From Ferruginibacter sp. (GTDB taxonomy: Bacteria > Bacteroidota > Bacteroidia > Chitinophagales > Chitinophagaceae): a DNA stretch of 32,712 bases. The stretch spans positions 1-32,712 of the forward strand of contig JAHBTM010000023.1 in assembly GCA_019638635.1 (NCBI GenBank). The letters are read 5' to 3'. The notes beneath the pieces are model-generated. The model did not search any database and was not told the DNA's origin. It saw only the letters and a program-made list of their open reading frames with translations. The position numbers and the translations under genes were made by a program. Below are positions 25,860 to 32,583 of the stretch, in pieces (the first letter of the stretch is position 1; each line of letters starts with the position of its first letter).

Positions 25860-26206
25860 CTATTCTTTTCTCATAATGAAAAAATTCTTTCCCTCGGAAT
25901 GCCGCAGAAAAAAAATTTGCGGATTAGCGAAGTTTATTTAATCCCTATCAGCGGATATCAGAGTGTGCAATCGGTTCAACGCTTCGGTAAGTAAACCTCA
26001 ATTTTTTCTTTTCTTTTCTTTTTCCATTATGAAAAAGAAGAAATACCCTCCGACCCAATCGCAACTGCTCTTAATAATGTGCCGTTGGATGCTCGCAATA
26101 ACAAGAGTATGTATAAATGAATCAAAAATTATATTATAGATATTTTTATTAATATTTTACACATATTGGTTCTTCTGAATATGCGTACCATCATAACATA
26201 AATTAG
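25860..26206 (+). other. AT-rich gap of about 350 bases with two tiny ORFs
   Basis: No recognisable gene. Two short plus-strand ORFs occur, 25876-25941 (21 codons, starting MKKFFPSECRR) and 26029-26139 (36 codons, starting MKKKKYPPTQSQ), each preceded by a similar TTCTTTTCT pyrimidine run and CAT(A/T)ATGAAAAA start. No promoter box was found for either. Base composition is more AT-rich than the flanking genes. I cannot say whether either is translated. Confidence 0.3.
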
Positions 26207-26214
26207 TATCTTTA
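26207..26214 (+). promoter_or_regulatory. Candidate -7 box for the HNH endonuclease gene
   Basis: TATCTTTA matches TAnnTTTG at five of six fixed positions and ends four bases before the ATG at 26219. Confidence 0.45.
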
Positions 26215-26218
26215 GCTT

Positions 26219-26974
26219 ATGAACAATGGTTATTGGCTTGAACAGTGGAAGGAAGTAACGTTTGATTTTGAGTTTACCAATAAATACAGACTGGAAGTAT
26301 CAAATTGGGGCCGGGTACGCACTTTCACCAAATTGGGTGATGGGCGAATCTTAGGTGGCTCAACAACTGAAGGTTACCGCATCATACGATTGAAGTTTTA
26401 TTCCCCGCGTGAACCCCATCTTGAAGAGCAATTCAAAAACAAACAAAAAGCAATTTCTCAACTATTTGCTGAGAAAAAGAAGCTGGTGAATGACAATGCA
26501 CCCGAAGCTGAGATACATGCAATTACAGAATTGATTGCACAGAAAAAAGCAAAGCTTAGCAAAGAGTTTACGAAAGACCTGGCTCGGCGTACCATACATT
26601 ATCAGTCGCTGGTACATCGTTTGGTTGCTACGTATTTTCTTCCCAAACCTTCACCGGAAGCAAACATTATTGCACATCTCGATTACAACAAGCTGAATAA
26701 TCGAGTGGACAACCTTCGTTGGATGACGGCAGAGGAAAATCAGAAGCACCGGTTGAAGAGTCCAAATGTTATTGCCGACCAGCAAAGGAGAAAATTAAGG
26801 TTGACTCCGCATAAAAACACCAAACTTTCTGAAACAAAAGTGATGTTGCTTAAGAAATTGCTGAATGAAAATAAACCCATCAAGCAGTTGGTGAAGATTT
26901 TTAAAGTAACTGAAACACAAATCCTCAGAATCAAGCGTGGTGAAAACTGGGCTGATGTGAAAGCTGCGGAATAA
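26219..26974 (+). CDS. NUMOD4-HNH endonuclease, free-standing
   Basis: A 251-residue homing-endonuclease-like protein. Residues about 8-36 (EQWKEVTFDFE...LEVSNWGRVRTF) are a NUMOD4 DNA-binding motif. Residues about 70-115 are a Lys/Glu-rich helical insertion, probably a coiled coil. Residues about 127-180 are an HNH_3 nuclease, with VHRLVATYFLPKP and AHLDYNKLNNRVDNLRWMT, which keep the catalytic His and the Asn ligands. The C-terminal 55 residues (ETKVMLLKKLLNEN...VTETQILRIKRGENW) look like a helix-turn-helix module. No intron or intein boundary is apparent on either side, so it is either an independent mobile nuclease or domesticated. The target site is unknown. Confidence 0.88.
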   Translation: MNNGYWLEQWKEVTFDFEFTNKYRLEVSNWGRVRTFTKLGDGRILGGSTTEGYRIIRLKFYSPREPHLEEQFKNKQKAISQLFAEKKKLVNDNAPEAEIHAITELIAQKKAKLSKEFTKDLARRTIHYQSLVHRLVATYFLPKPSPEANIIAHLDYNKLNNRVDNLRWMTAEENQKHRLKSPNVIADQQRRKLRLTPHKNTKLSETKVMLLKKLLNENKPIKQLVKIFKVTETQILRIKRGENWADVKAAE

Positions 26975-26991
26975 CCTGCTCACTATGGTTA

Positions 26992-27774
26992 TTATAACTG
27001 CTCCTGATTCAATAAAGGAGGATGATTCAATGCGTCAATTTGTGCTTTGTATTTTCCGGGAAGTAGTATGGTCCTCACCCAATCATCCATTTTTATATAT
27101 CGGCTGAATGCATACAGTGGTACAGCCGGAGACAACCAGTGCATGCGCCTGAAACCAAGTAACTGCTTAACATGCTTCGGAACCACCAGTTTCTGTGCTT
27201 CAATCAATATTGCGTAACGAGGACCACCCAGATGCTTTTTGTATTGCTTAAATAAATCCGTTGTAAAAGTGCTTTTTTCCAGATTGTTTATCAGATGGGC
27301 CTCCCGTACCGGCAACCACTCGGTGTAAGTAGCTGGTAAATCCTTCAGGTGCATTCGTTTACCTAACCGGTAAAACACCTGATACACCTCTTCTTTTTCA
27401 TTTGTAGATAATGCTTTGTTTAAGAGTTCATACGATGCAATGGAATAATGTATCAGCATAAACAACACATCACGATATGCCCAGTCGGGAATGTGGCTTC
27501 CGCGCTTGTGCTCAACGGCCGTATGGATATGATGAATAGTGTCGATGGTTCTCAATGCATCCGATTCAGGTGCAAACACAATATTTCGTGCATACCTCAC
27601 CGTTGAGAAGAGTCTCCCGATTGGATCTGCCGGCAATTTACCGGTAAAATAAAGCCAGTCTACCGCTTTGTTCAATGCAAATTCTGCTGCAGCTCCGGCA
27701 AAAATAAAAAGTACCGTATCGCTCCGGCCCCAAATTTTTCTGACTACAGATTCTTGTTCAACAAATGGTTTCAT
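26992..27774 (-). CDS. Oxygenase MpaB/DUF2236 family protein
   Basis: A 260-residue, mostly helical protein. The pattern of GRLFSTVRYARNIVF, then IDTIHHIHTAVE, DWAYRDVLFMLIHYSIASYELL and the P-rich KDLPATYTEW segment resembles the DUF2236/MpaB family, whose fungal member MpaB cleaves a sesquiterpene chain oxidatively. Conserved histidines and arginines of that family could bind a haem or metal, but I cannot verify them here. The ATG at 27774 is preferred over a TTG at 27795. It is last on the strand after the alkB and membrane-protein genes, 65 bases from the latter, and convergent with the HNH gene. Confidence 0.65.
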   Translation of the reverse strand: MKPFVEQESVVRKIWGRSDTVLFIFAGAAAEFALNKAVDWLYFTGKLPADPIGRLFSTVRYARNIVFAPESDALRTIDTIHHIHTAVEHKRGSHIPDWAYRDVLFMLIHYSIASYELLNKALSTNEKEEVYQVFYRLGKRMHLKDLPATYTEWLPVREAHLINNLEKSTFTTDLFKQYKKHLGGPRYAILIEAQKLVVPKHVKQLLGFRRMHWLSPAVPLYAFSRYIKMDDWVRTILLPGKYKAQIDALNHPPLLNQEQL

Positions 27775-27839
27775 GTCTATACATATTCTGTTCAACTGCT
27801 ACCCTTACGGTATGTGATAAATCATTATTTGAATCGTAA

Positions 27840-28298
27840 CTACTGCAGGGCAATGCCATGAGGTTCGAACAGTGACAGCAGTTTTTCAGCATAGCCTTCT
27901 TCGATTCGGAATAACACCTCTTTCACCCTGCCGTTTCTTAATCGTAAGCGCACACCACATTCCAGTTCGTTCACCGTTTCCATCTTTTCTACCGATTGTA
28001 TAGCAGAAAGTTTTATGCGATTCTTCCATGTGAACCTAAACAACCAATTAAAAGTATATTCCAGATGAGGGAACATCCATATTAAAAGAATTACTGTCCG
28101 ACTCAGTAATTTAAACTTATCGGCATTTGTGGGTAATGTCTTATCCATATAAATCAGTAGATTCCCTACTATTAAAACCACAAATAATAAAAATGAATGA
28201 GATCGAAAATTATTCTTTTCCAACACACGCCTGAAATGCAACACATCCTGTTTCAGGGTAATGGTTCCGGTGGTGGTTTTAAATACTGTTTGTTCCAT
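27840..28298 (-). CDS. Two-helix membrane protein, unknown
   Basis: A 152-residue protein with two hydrophobic segments (about residues 34-51 and 64-84) flanked by a beta-rich N-terminal part and a C-terminal part of short strands (IKLSAIQSVEKMETVNELECGVRLRLRNG). The arrangement recalls bacterial PH-domain-like membrane proteins (two helices, then a YdbT/PH-like domain), but I cannot confirm it. It lies 62 bases after alkB on the same strand, with a small seven-base-stem hairpin (28331-28350) between, so its link to the asnA-alkB transcript is uncertain. Confidence 0.6.
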   Translation of the reverse strand: MEQTVFKTTTGTITLKQDVLHFRRVLEKNNFRSHSFLLFVVLIVGNLLIYMDKTLPTNADKFKLLSRTVILLIWMFPHLEYTFNWLFRFTWKNRIKLSAIQSVEKMETVNELECGVRLRLRNGRVKEVLFRIEEGYAEKLLSLFEPHGIALQ

Positions 28299-28360
28299 CT
28301 AAACGCAATTTTTTCAAGAGGTACGTGAATATACCATTTTTCGATGGTATGTTTCTCCAT

Positions 28361-28945
28361 TCATTTAACCGGCACAACCGTTCTGAACGTGAGATTGATT
28401 CTGGGTTCAAGCACTTTGGCCGTTTTGGGTATCTGGTGCTTCCAATAACGTTGTGTAGACCCTTTCATTTCAAGCAGACTCCCCTGCTCCAGCATCATCG
28501 AAATGGTTTCGCCGGTAATTCGGTGGCGAAAATCGAACCGGCGTGCAGCACCCAAACTCAGCGAAGCAATGGAGGCGTTGGCTTTCATTTCAGGCTCATC
28601 ATCGCTGTGCCAGCCCATCCCTTCATTGCCGTGATGATACAAATTTAGCAGACAACTATTATAGGATGAACCGGTTATTTTTTCGGTTGCTTCTTTCAAC
28701 CTCAACAATGTGTGTGTCCATTCGAGGGCAACCCTATTCACTTTTCCGTACGTATACGCGATACCGTTATCTCCATACCATGCGGTCTTTCTTTGCGTGA
28801 CCCATTCCTTTCCATAGAGTTTCACTACATCCTGTTTCCATTCTATTTCCTTCAACAGTATATCAAAATACCGTTGGGCGGTATCTTCATCCCACACCAC
28901 CCCATAGTAATATACTTCACCGTCAGTATGTAACAGGTTTTTCAT
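28361..28945 (-). CDS. alkB: AlkB-family 2-oxoglutarate/Fe(II) dioxygenase
   Basis: A 194-residue enzyme that oxidatively removes methyl groups from damaged DNA or RNA bases. The iron ligands are H113 and D115 in WHSDDE and H170 in YWKHQIPKT. The 2-oxoglutarate-binding arginines are in PRINLTFR (R182 and R188). The upstream NLYHHGNEGMGWHSDDEP and ASLSLGAARRFDFR segments are typical of the short AlkB2/AlkB3-like class. It starts ten bases after the asnA stop, so the two genes are most likely cotranscribed, placing a repair enzyme under the asparagine leader. I see no separate promoter in the gap. Confidence 0.92.
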   Translation of the reverse strand: MKNLLHTDGEVYYYGVVWDEDTAQRYFDILLKEIEWKQDVVKLYGKEWVTQRKTAWYGDNGIAYTYGKVNRVALEWTHTLLRLKEATEKITGSSYNSCLLNLYHHGNEGMGWHSDDEPEMKANASIASLSLGAARRFDFRHRITGETISMMLEQGSLLEMKGSTQRYWKHQIPKTAKVLEPRINLTFRTVVPVK

Positions 28946-28955
28946 TTTTTATTTC

Positions 28956-29963
28956 TTACAACAGATGAACACCTTCTTTACTCAATGCAGCACGAAGTGC
29001 CTGAGGCCAGATGCTTACCTGTACTTCTCCAATATGTTTTTTTCGAAGCATAAACATACAAATTCTCGACTGACCAATACCGCCGCCAATGCTTTGTGGC
29101 AGCTGACCGGAAAGCAGCAGGTTATGATACATCAATGTACTGCGTTCTGTGCAATTTTTTTCTTTGAGCTGACGCACCAATGCCAGCTGATTAACACGTA
29201 TGCCCATCGAAGAAACTTCAAAAGCACACTCCAACTGCGGATGCCATAAAATGATGTCTCCATTTAAACCCGAATAACCATTTTCTACCGGTGTTGACCA
29301 GTCATCGTAATCTGCAGCACGCCCATCGTGCGCTTCGCCATTCGACAGCGCACCTCCAATGCCCATGATAAAAACGGCTCCATATTTTTTGGCAACGGCT
29401 GCTTCACGTTCCTTGGCCGTATATTGCGGAAACATCTGCAGCAATGCTTCTGCATGAATACAATGAATTTCATCCGGTAACACCGGAACAATCGACGGGA
29501 TTTTTTTAGCGGTTTGCTTTTCTGTTTCTTTCAGTGCTTCATAAATCTGCTGAACCGTCTCCATCAAATAGTTTACGTTTCTGTCTGACTCCGTGATGTG
29601 TTTCTCCCAATCCCACTGATCAACATAAACTGAGTGCAGGGGAGACAATTCTTCATCCGGTCGCAATGCGCGCATATCCGTCCATATTCCTTTACCTGCT
29701 TCAATTCCGTATTCTTTCAAGCGCATCCGTTTCCATTTGGCTAAAGAGTGTATCACTACAGCACGATGCGGATGCATGGCAGCCAGCGAAAAAGAAACGG
29801 GTTGCTCCACTCCATTCAAATCATCGTTTATGCCGGTGTTTTCCTGCACAATCAGTGGAGAAGAAACATGGGAGAGATTCAGGTTCCGTTCCAATGCACC
29901 GGAGAAAGTGGCTTTTACAAATTGAATGGCTTGTTCAGTCTGAAGTTTTTCGAATGTGTTCAT
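28956..29963 (-). CDS. asnA: Aspartate-ammonia ligase (asparagine synthetase A)
   Basis: A 335-residue cytoplasmic enzyme making asparagine from aspartate, ammonia and ATP; length matches the AsnA family (about 330). Characteristic segments are QTEQAIQFVKATFSGALERNLNL (start of the fold), EQPVSFSLAAMHPHRAVVIHSLAKWKR, DMRALRPDEELSPLHSVYVDQWDWEK, the class II synthetase-like core with SSMGIRVN, and IGGGIGQSRICMFML (motif 3). The start was taken as ATG at 29963; an ATG three bases earlier is equally usable. The frame is open to 30017, but that ATG lies inside a terminator hairpin. Two asparagine-codon attenuators precede it, and alkB follows closely. Confidence 0.96.
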   Translation of the reverse strand: MNTFEKLQTEQAIQFVKATFSGALERNLNLSHVSSPLIVQENTGINDDLNGVEQPVSFSLAAMHPHRAVVIHSLAKWKRMRLKEYGIEAGKGIWTDMRALRPDEELSPLHSVYVDQWDWEKHITESDRNVNYLMETVQQIYEALKETEKQTAKKIPSIVPVLPDEIHCIHAEALLQMFPQYTAKEREAAVAKKYGAVFIMGIGGALSNGEAHDGRAADYDDWSTPVENGYSGLNGDIILWHPQLECAFEVSSMGIRVNQLALVRQLKEKNCTERSTLMYHNLLLSGQLPQSIGGGIGQSRICMFMLRKKHIGEVQVSIWPQALRAALSKEGVHLL

Positions 29964-29985
29964 CATTTTTAATTTATACGTGAAT

Positions 29986-30009
29986 AAAAAAACCCGCCAA
30001 ACAGGCGGG
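29986..30009 (-). terminator. Attenuator 2 terminator hairpin
   Basis: On the minus strand CCCGCC-TGTTT-GGCGGG then seven T: a six-pair GC stem with a five-base loop. Its 5' arm and loop (CGCCTGTT, 30000-30007) can pair with AACAGGCG at 30032-30039, eight perfect base pairs, to form the antiterminator. Confidence 0.88.
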
Positions 30010-30037
30010 CATTGCATTACAACAAACCGATCGCCTG

Positions 30038-30091
30038 TTAGGGTGATGCAGTATTGTTATTATTATTTGAAAATTGAATGGTCGTGTGCAT
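30038..30091 (-). CDS. Asn-rich leader peptide 2 (17 residues)
   Basis: The peptide reads MHTTIQFSNNNNNTASP, five consecutive Asn codons (30053-30067). The UAA stop overlaps the antiterminator arm AACAGGCG (30032-30039). A ribosome stalled on the Asn codons would leave that arm free; a ribosome reaching the stop would cover it and let the terminator form. There is no Shine-Dalgarno sequence, as is usual in this phylum. Confidence 0.8.
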   Translation of the reverse strand: MHTTIQFSNNNNNTASP

Positions 30092-30112
30092 GAGTTAATT
30101 CTTTTTGAGAAT

Positions 30113-30136
30113 AAAAAAACCCGCTAATCAGGCGGG
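30113..30136 (-). terminator. Attenuator 1 terminator hairpin
   Basis: On the minus strand CCCGC-CTGATTA-GCGGG then seven T. The 5' side (GCCCGC, 30132-30137) can instead pair with GCGGGC (30171-30176), extended to about eight pairs with one bulged C, giving the antiterminator. Confidence 0.82.
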
Positions 30137-30161
30137 CTTATCATATGTTGTTGTTGATGAA

Positions 30162-30236
30162 CTACAATACGCCCGCTGTCCGGTTATGATTCCGGTTACC
30201 ATTATCATTAAGGTTATAGTAGTTCAGGTATGTCAT
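30162..30236 (-). CDS. Asn-rich leader peptide 1 (24 residues)
   Basis: A 24-residue ORF beginning MTYLNYYNLNDNGN and ending RTAGVL. Asn occurs at residues 5, 8, 10, 12, 14, 16 and 18, alternating with other residues, so stalling could happen at many points. The antiterminator arm (30171-30178) lies in the last codons, just before the UAG stop. The start is not preceded by a Shine-Dalgarno sequence. Confidence 0.75.
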   Translation of the reverse strand: MTYLNYYNLNDNGNRNHNRTAGVL

Positions 30237-30324
30237 TTTTTTTGTACGATGTACTTTGTGAATATAGAACAGGAATTTTAGATAGAAAAAAAAATTTTAT
30301 TGGTGGTGTGCTGTTTCGTATAAA

Positions 30325-31110
30325 TCAATGTATTTTTTTAAAAAAGTATTTGATGTTGTTTTGTTCGATGACCAGTTCCTTTTCCGTGCTTTCCAATACC
30401 TTAAACTGTTGGCGGTACGTTTCTCCTGAAACATTCAGGGATGTACCCATCTTTTCGAACTGCACCGCATAGGTTTGATTTTTCCCCTGCACCACGGTGG
30501 TTATCGTACCCAACCAATGGCCGGCATTTTTTACAGAATCTACGGAAAGCGACCTAAGTGGCTCATTTTTTTGGGGAAGTTCGCCCGGTGCAGACTGCGT
30601 TCTGTAAACTCCCCATTTACCGGGGAAATACGTTGAGTTTAAATCAACAGGCTGTTCATATTCCTTGCGTTTTACCTGAGTGCGTTCGGCATCTTCCCAA
30701 TGAAATGTGGTTCTTTTTTCCAACACCCGGAAGTAATCTCCGTCATCCAGCATTAGCTGTACAGCAGACTGCTTTAGCACCCGGTAATCATCCCCGGCAA
30801 GTGAAATGGTATTGCCTTCAATCTGGGTAAGCCCTTTCATCGTCATAGATCTGCCCAAACGTACAGCAACCGAATCTTTCTGTAAAAAATGAACATACAA
30901 TGTATCTGAAAATGCTAATGTTTTTCCCTTTTCATCATTCCGGCGGGTTTCCTGCCATTTCCCATCGAGTTGGGATATATACAGTTCATTGCCTTTGGGT
31001 GCAGGTTGTTTCAGGGGGATGGGATCTACCCCTTTTCTTTTAACACGTTGTGCGGTGGCTGGGGTTCCAATGAAAAGGGACAGCACACACAGCCATACTA
31101 TTTTGTGCAT
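30325..31110 (-). CDS. Secreted protein of unknown function
   Basis: A 261-residue exported protein. The signal peptide spans about residues 1-20 (MHKIVWLCVLSLF...PATAQ). A basic linker (VKRKGVDPIPLKQPAPKG) precedes two similar beta-rich halves, each starting with a tryptophan strand: LDGKWQETRRND and FPGKWGVYRTQS. Both halves contain strand patterns such as SVAVRLGRSMTMKG and HWLGTITTVVQGKNQT, so the protein may be an internal duplication of a lipocalin-like or META-like domain. No family is named with confidence. The frame is open to 31254, but the signal peptide fixes the start. It precedes the asnA leader on the same strand without an obvious terminator. Confidence 0.65.
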   Translation of the reverse strand: MHKIVWLCVLSLFIGTPATAQRVKRKGVDPIPLKQPAPKGNELYISQLDGKWQETRRNDEKGKTLAFSDTLYVHFLQKDSVAVRLGRSMTMKGLTQIEGNTISLAGDDYRVLKQSAVQLMLDDGDYFRVLEKRTTFHWEDAERTQVKRKEYEQPVDLNSTYFPGKWGVYRTQSAPGELPQKNEPLRSLSVDSVKNAGHWLGTITTVVQGKNQTYAVQFEKMGTSLNVSGETYRQQFKVLESTEKELVIEQNNIKYFFKKIH

Positions 31111-31278
31111 AGGGTTAACATTTAATGCGTTATAAGGTACAAAATTGAGAGATGAAAAACGAAGAATTCTGTTAAAAAGTGTACAGAACATTACATAAAG
31201 CTTAAAATAGATGGTAAAGAGACAAAGGCTGACCGATGTTTCGTAATTTCGCACAAGGATTAATAAAAATTTTCTATT

Positions 31279-31878
31279 ATGATTAAAACAGGCAATCCAG
31301 TGATTAGTATATATACCGAGATGACCCCCAATCCGGAGACGATGAAATTTGTGGCGAATAAGTTATTGTATCCGGGTAAAAGTATAGACATCCCGGATGA
31401 AGAGAGTGCAAAAGCTTCGCCTTTAGCGCAGGAGTTGTTTACCTTCCCGTTCATTAAATCTATTTTCATCGCCAGCAATTTTGTAACACTCACCAAAACA
31501 TCTGAAGCTGAAGACTGGCAGGACATCATTCCAACCATCAAGCAGTTTCTGAAGCATTATATGGAAGAGAACAAGGTGATTGTGAATGAAGAACTGGCGG
31601 CTACGCTGAAAACGGACAGCAGCAATATTGTGCTGGCAGATGATGATGATGTGGTAAAAAGGATTAAAGAATTGTTGGAAAATTATGTGAAGCCGGCGGT
31701 GGAGATGGACGGCGGTGCTATACAGTTTAAGAGTTATGATGATGGTCGTGTAAACCTCGTAATGCAGGGTAGCTGCAGTGGTTGCCCTTCCAGCATGATT
31801 ACCCTGAAGGCCGGTATTGAAGGAATGATGAAGCGCATGATTCCGGAAGTGAAGGAAGTGGTGGCTGAATCAGAATAA
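31279..31878 (+). CDS. NifU-family Fe-S scaffold/carrier (Nfu type)
   Basis: A 199-residue cytoplasmic iron-sulfur assembly protein. Residues about 10-95 match the Nfu N-terminal domain (YTEMTPNPETMKFVANKLL and the FPFIKSIFIASNFVTLTK strand). Residues about 124-195 are the NifU domain, with VKPAVEMDGGAIQF and the cluster-binding CSGCPS (C166 and C169), which holds a 4Fe-4S cluster between two subunits. This two-domain layout is that of eukaryotic and Bacteroidota Nfu carriers rather than NifU of nitrogen fixation. A good terminator follows. A weak -7 box (TAATTTCG, 31244-31251) is the best promoter candidate. Confidence 0.93.
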   Translation: MIKTGNPVISIYTEMTPNPETMKFVANKLLYPGKSIDIPDEESAKASPLAQELFTFPFIKSIFIASNFVTLTKTSEAEDWQDIIPTIKQFLKHYMEENKVIVNEELAATLKTDSSNIVLADDDDVVKRIKELLENYVKPAVEMDGGAIQFKSYDDGRVNLVMQGSCSGCPSSMITLKAGIEGMMKRMIPEVKEVVAESE

Positions 31879-31900
31879 ACTGATTGAAAGATCGTATTAG

Positions 31901-31926
31901 AGGCTGTCATTCCCGGCAGCCTTTTT
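31901..31926 (+). terminator. Terminator after the Nfu gene
   Basis: AGGCTGTC-ATTCCC-GGCAGCCT (31901-31922) is an eight-pair stem with one G-U pair, followed by a T-tract to 31926. It isolates the Nfu gene from pnuC. Confidence 0.85.
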
Positions 31927-31929
31927 ATT

Positions 31930-31937
31930 TATTTTTA
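31930..31937 (+). promoter_or_regulatory. Candidate -7 box for pnuC
   Basis: TATTTTTA matches TAnnTTTG at five of six fixed positions, directly after the Nfu terminator and four bases before the pnuC ATG. Confidence 0.4.
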
Positions 31938-31941
31938 CTGC

Positions 31942-32583
31942 ATGGATACTCCCGCCATTCTATGGCAAACTTTTATAGATTCTGTTCAGCGTGCCGATTG
32001 GTTAGAGTGGGTGGCTGTAATTACCGGCGTCATCAGTGTATGGTTGAGCAAGCGTGAAAACATTCTCGTGTATCCGGTAGGGTTAGTGAATACTATGATT
32101 TATTCCTATTTGAGTTTGAAAGCGCATTTAGCGGGAGAAGCCGCCGTGAATGTGTACTACACTATCATGAATGTGTATGGCTGGTATTTGTGGAGCCGGC
32201 GAATTGAACAATCGAACCGGCCTGTATGGAATATCCGTTTCAACACATCCGCGGAACAGCGGCAAAGCATTGCCTTCTTTTTAGTATTGTATGTAATATT
32301 GTTTGCCTCACTCACTTATTTAAAGAAGGCCTTCTGGCCGGGTGCTATACCCTGGGCTGATGCGCTGGCGAGTGCGGCTGCCTTTACGGCAATGTGGTTG
32401 ATGGCCAGAAAAAAAGTGGAGAGCTGGGTATATTGGATCATTACCAATATTGTATCTATACCGCTCTATTTTGTAAAGGATATGTCGCTCACCAGTGTGT
32501 ATTACTTCATCTTGCTGATTATGGCATTCTTTGGATGGCACACCTGGAAACAAAAAGCAAATTCGAGAACGGCCAATGCGTAA
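31942..32583 (+). CDS. pnuC: Nicotinamide riboside transporter PnuC
   Basis: A 213-residue inner-membrane protein with about seven membrane segments, which lets nicotinamide riboside in by facilitated diffusion. Family features include the first-helix segment LEWVAVITGVISVWLSKREN, the VYPVGLVNTMIYSYL helix, NVYYTIMNVYGWYLW with the Trp-rich substrate site, and the C-terminal WIITNIVSIPLYF and FFGWHTWK. Trapping of the riboside needs phosphorylation, supplied by the nadR-like gene that overlaps its last eight bases. The short gap with a -7-like box suggests its own promoter. Confidence 0.93.
   Translation: MDTPAILWQTFIDSVQRADWLEWVAVITGVISVWLSKRENILVYPVGLVNTMIYSYLSLKAHLAGEAAVNVYYTIMNVYGWYLWSRRIEQSNRPVWNIRFNTSAEQRQSIAFFLVLYVILFASLTYLKKAFWPGAIPWADALASAAAFTAMWLMARKKVESWVYWIITNIVSIPLYFVKDMSLTSVYYFILLIMAFFGWHTWKQKANSRTANA

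Larger units (their letters stand above)
29986..30236 (-). promoter_or_regulatory. Tandem asparagine attenuator leader of asnA
   Basis: Two complete attenuators in series on the asnA strand. Each consists of a short Asn-rich ORF, an antiterminator arm at the ORF end, and a GC-rich hairpin followed by seven U. Unit 1: ORF 30162-30236, terminator 30113-30136. Unit 2: ORF 30038-30091, terminator 29986-30009. asnA begins 20 bases after the second U-tract. Stalled ribosomes at Asn codons would favour the antiterminators and thus read-through when charged tRNA-Asn is scarce. I find no strong -7 box upstream of 30236; TATATTCA in that gap is a weak candidate. Confidence 0.85.

Noticed and set aside
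29964-30017. Extended asnA start at 30017
   Set aside because: The extension runs through the attenuator hairpin and its T-tract and adds residues foreign to AsnA; ATG at 29963 gives normal length.
29983-30138. Repeated AATAAAAAAACCCGC motif as inverted or direct repeats of a mobile element
   Set aside because: Both copies are the terminator ends of the two attenuators and have no transposase or target duplication.
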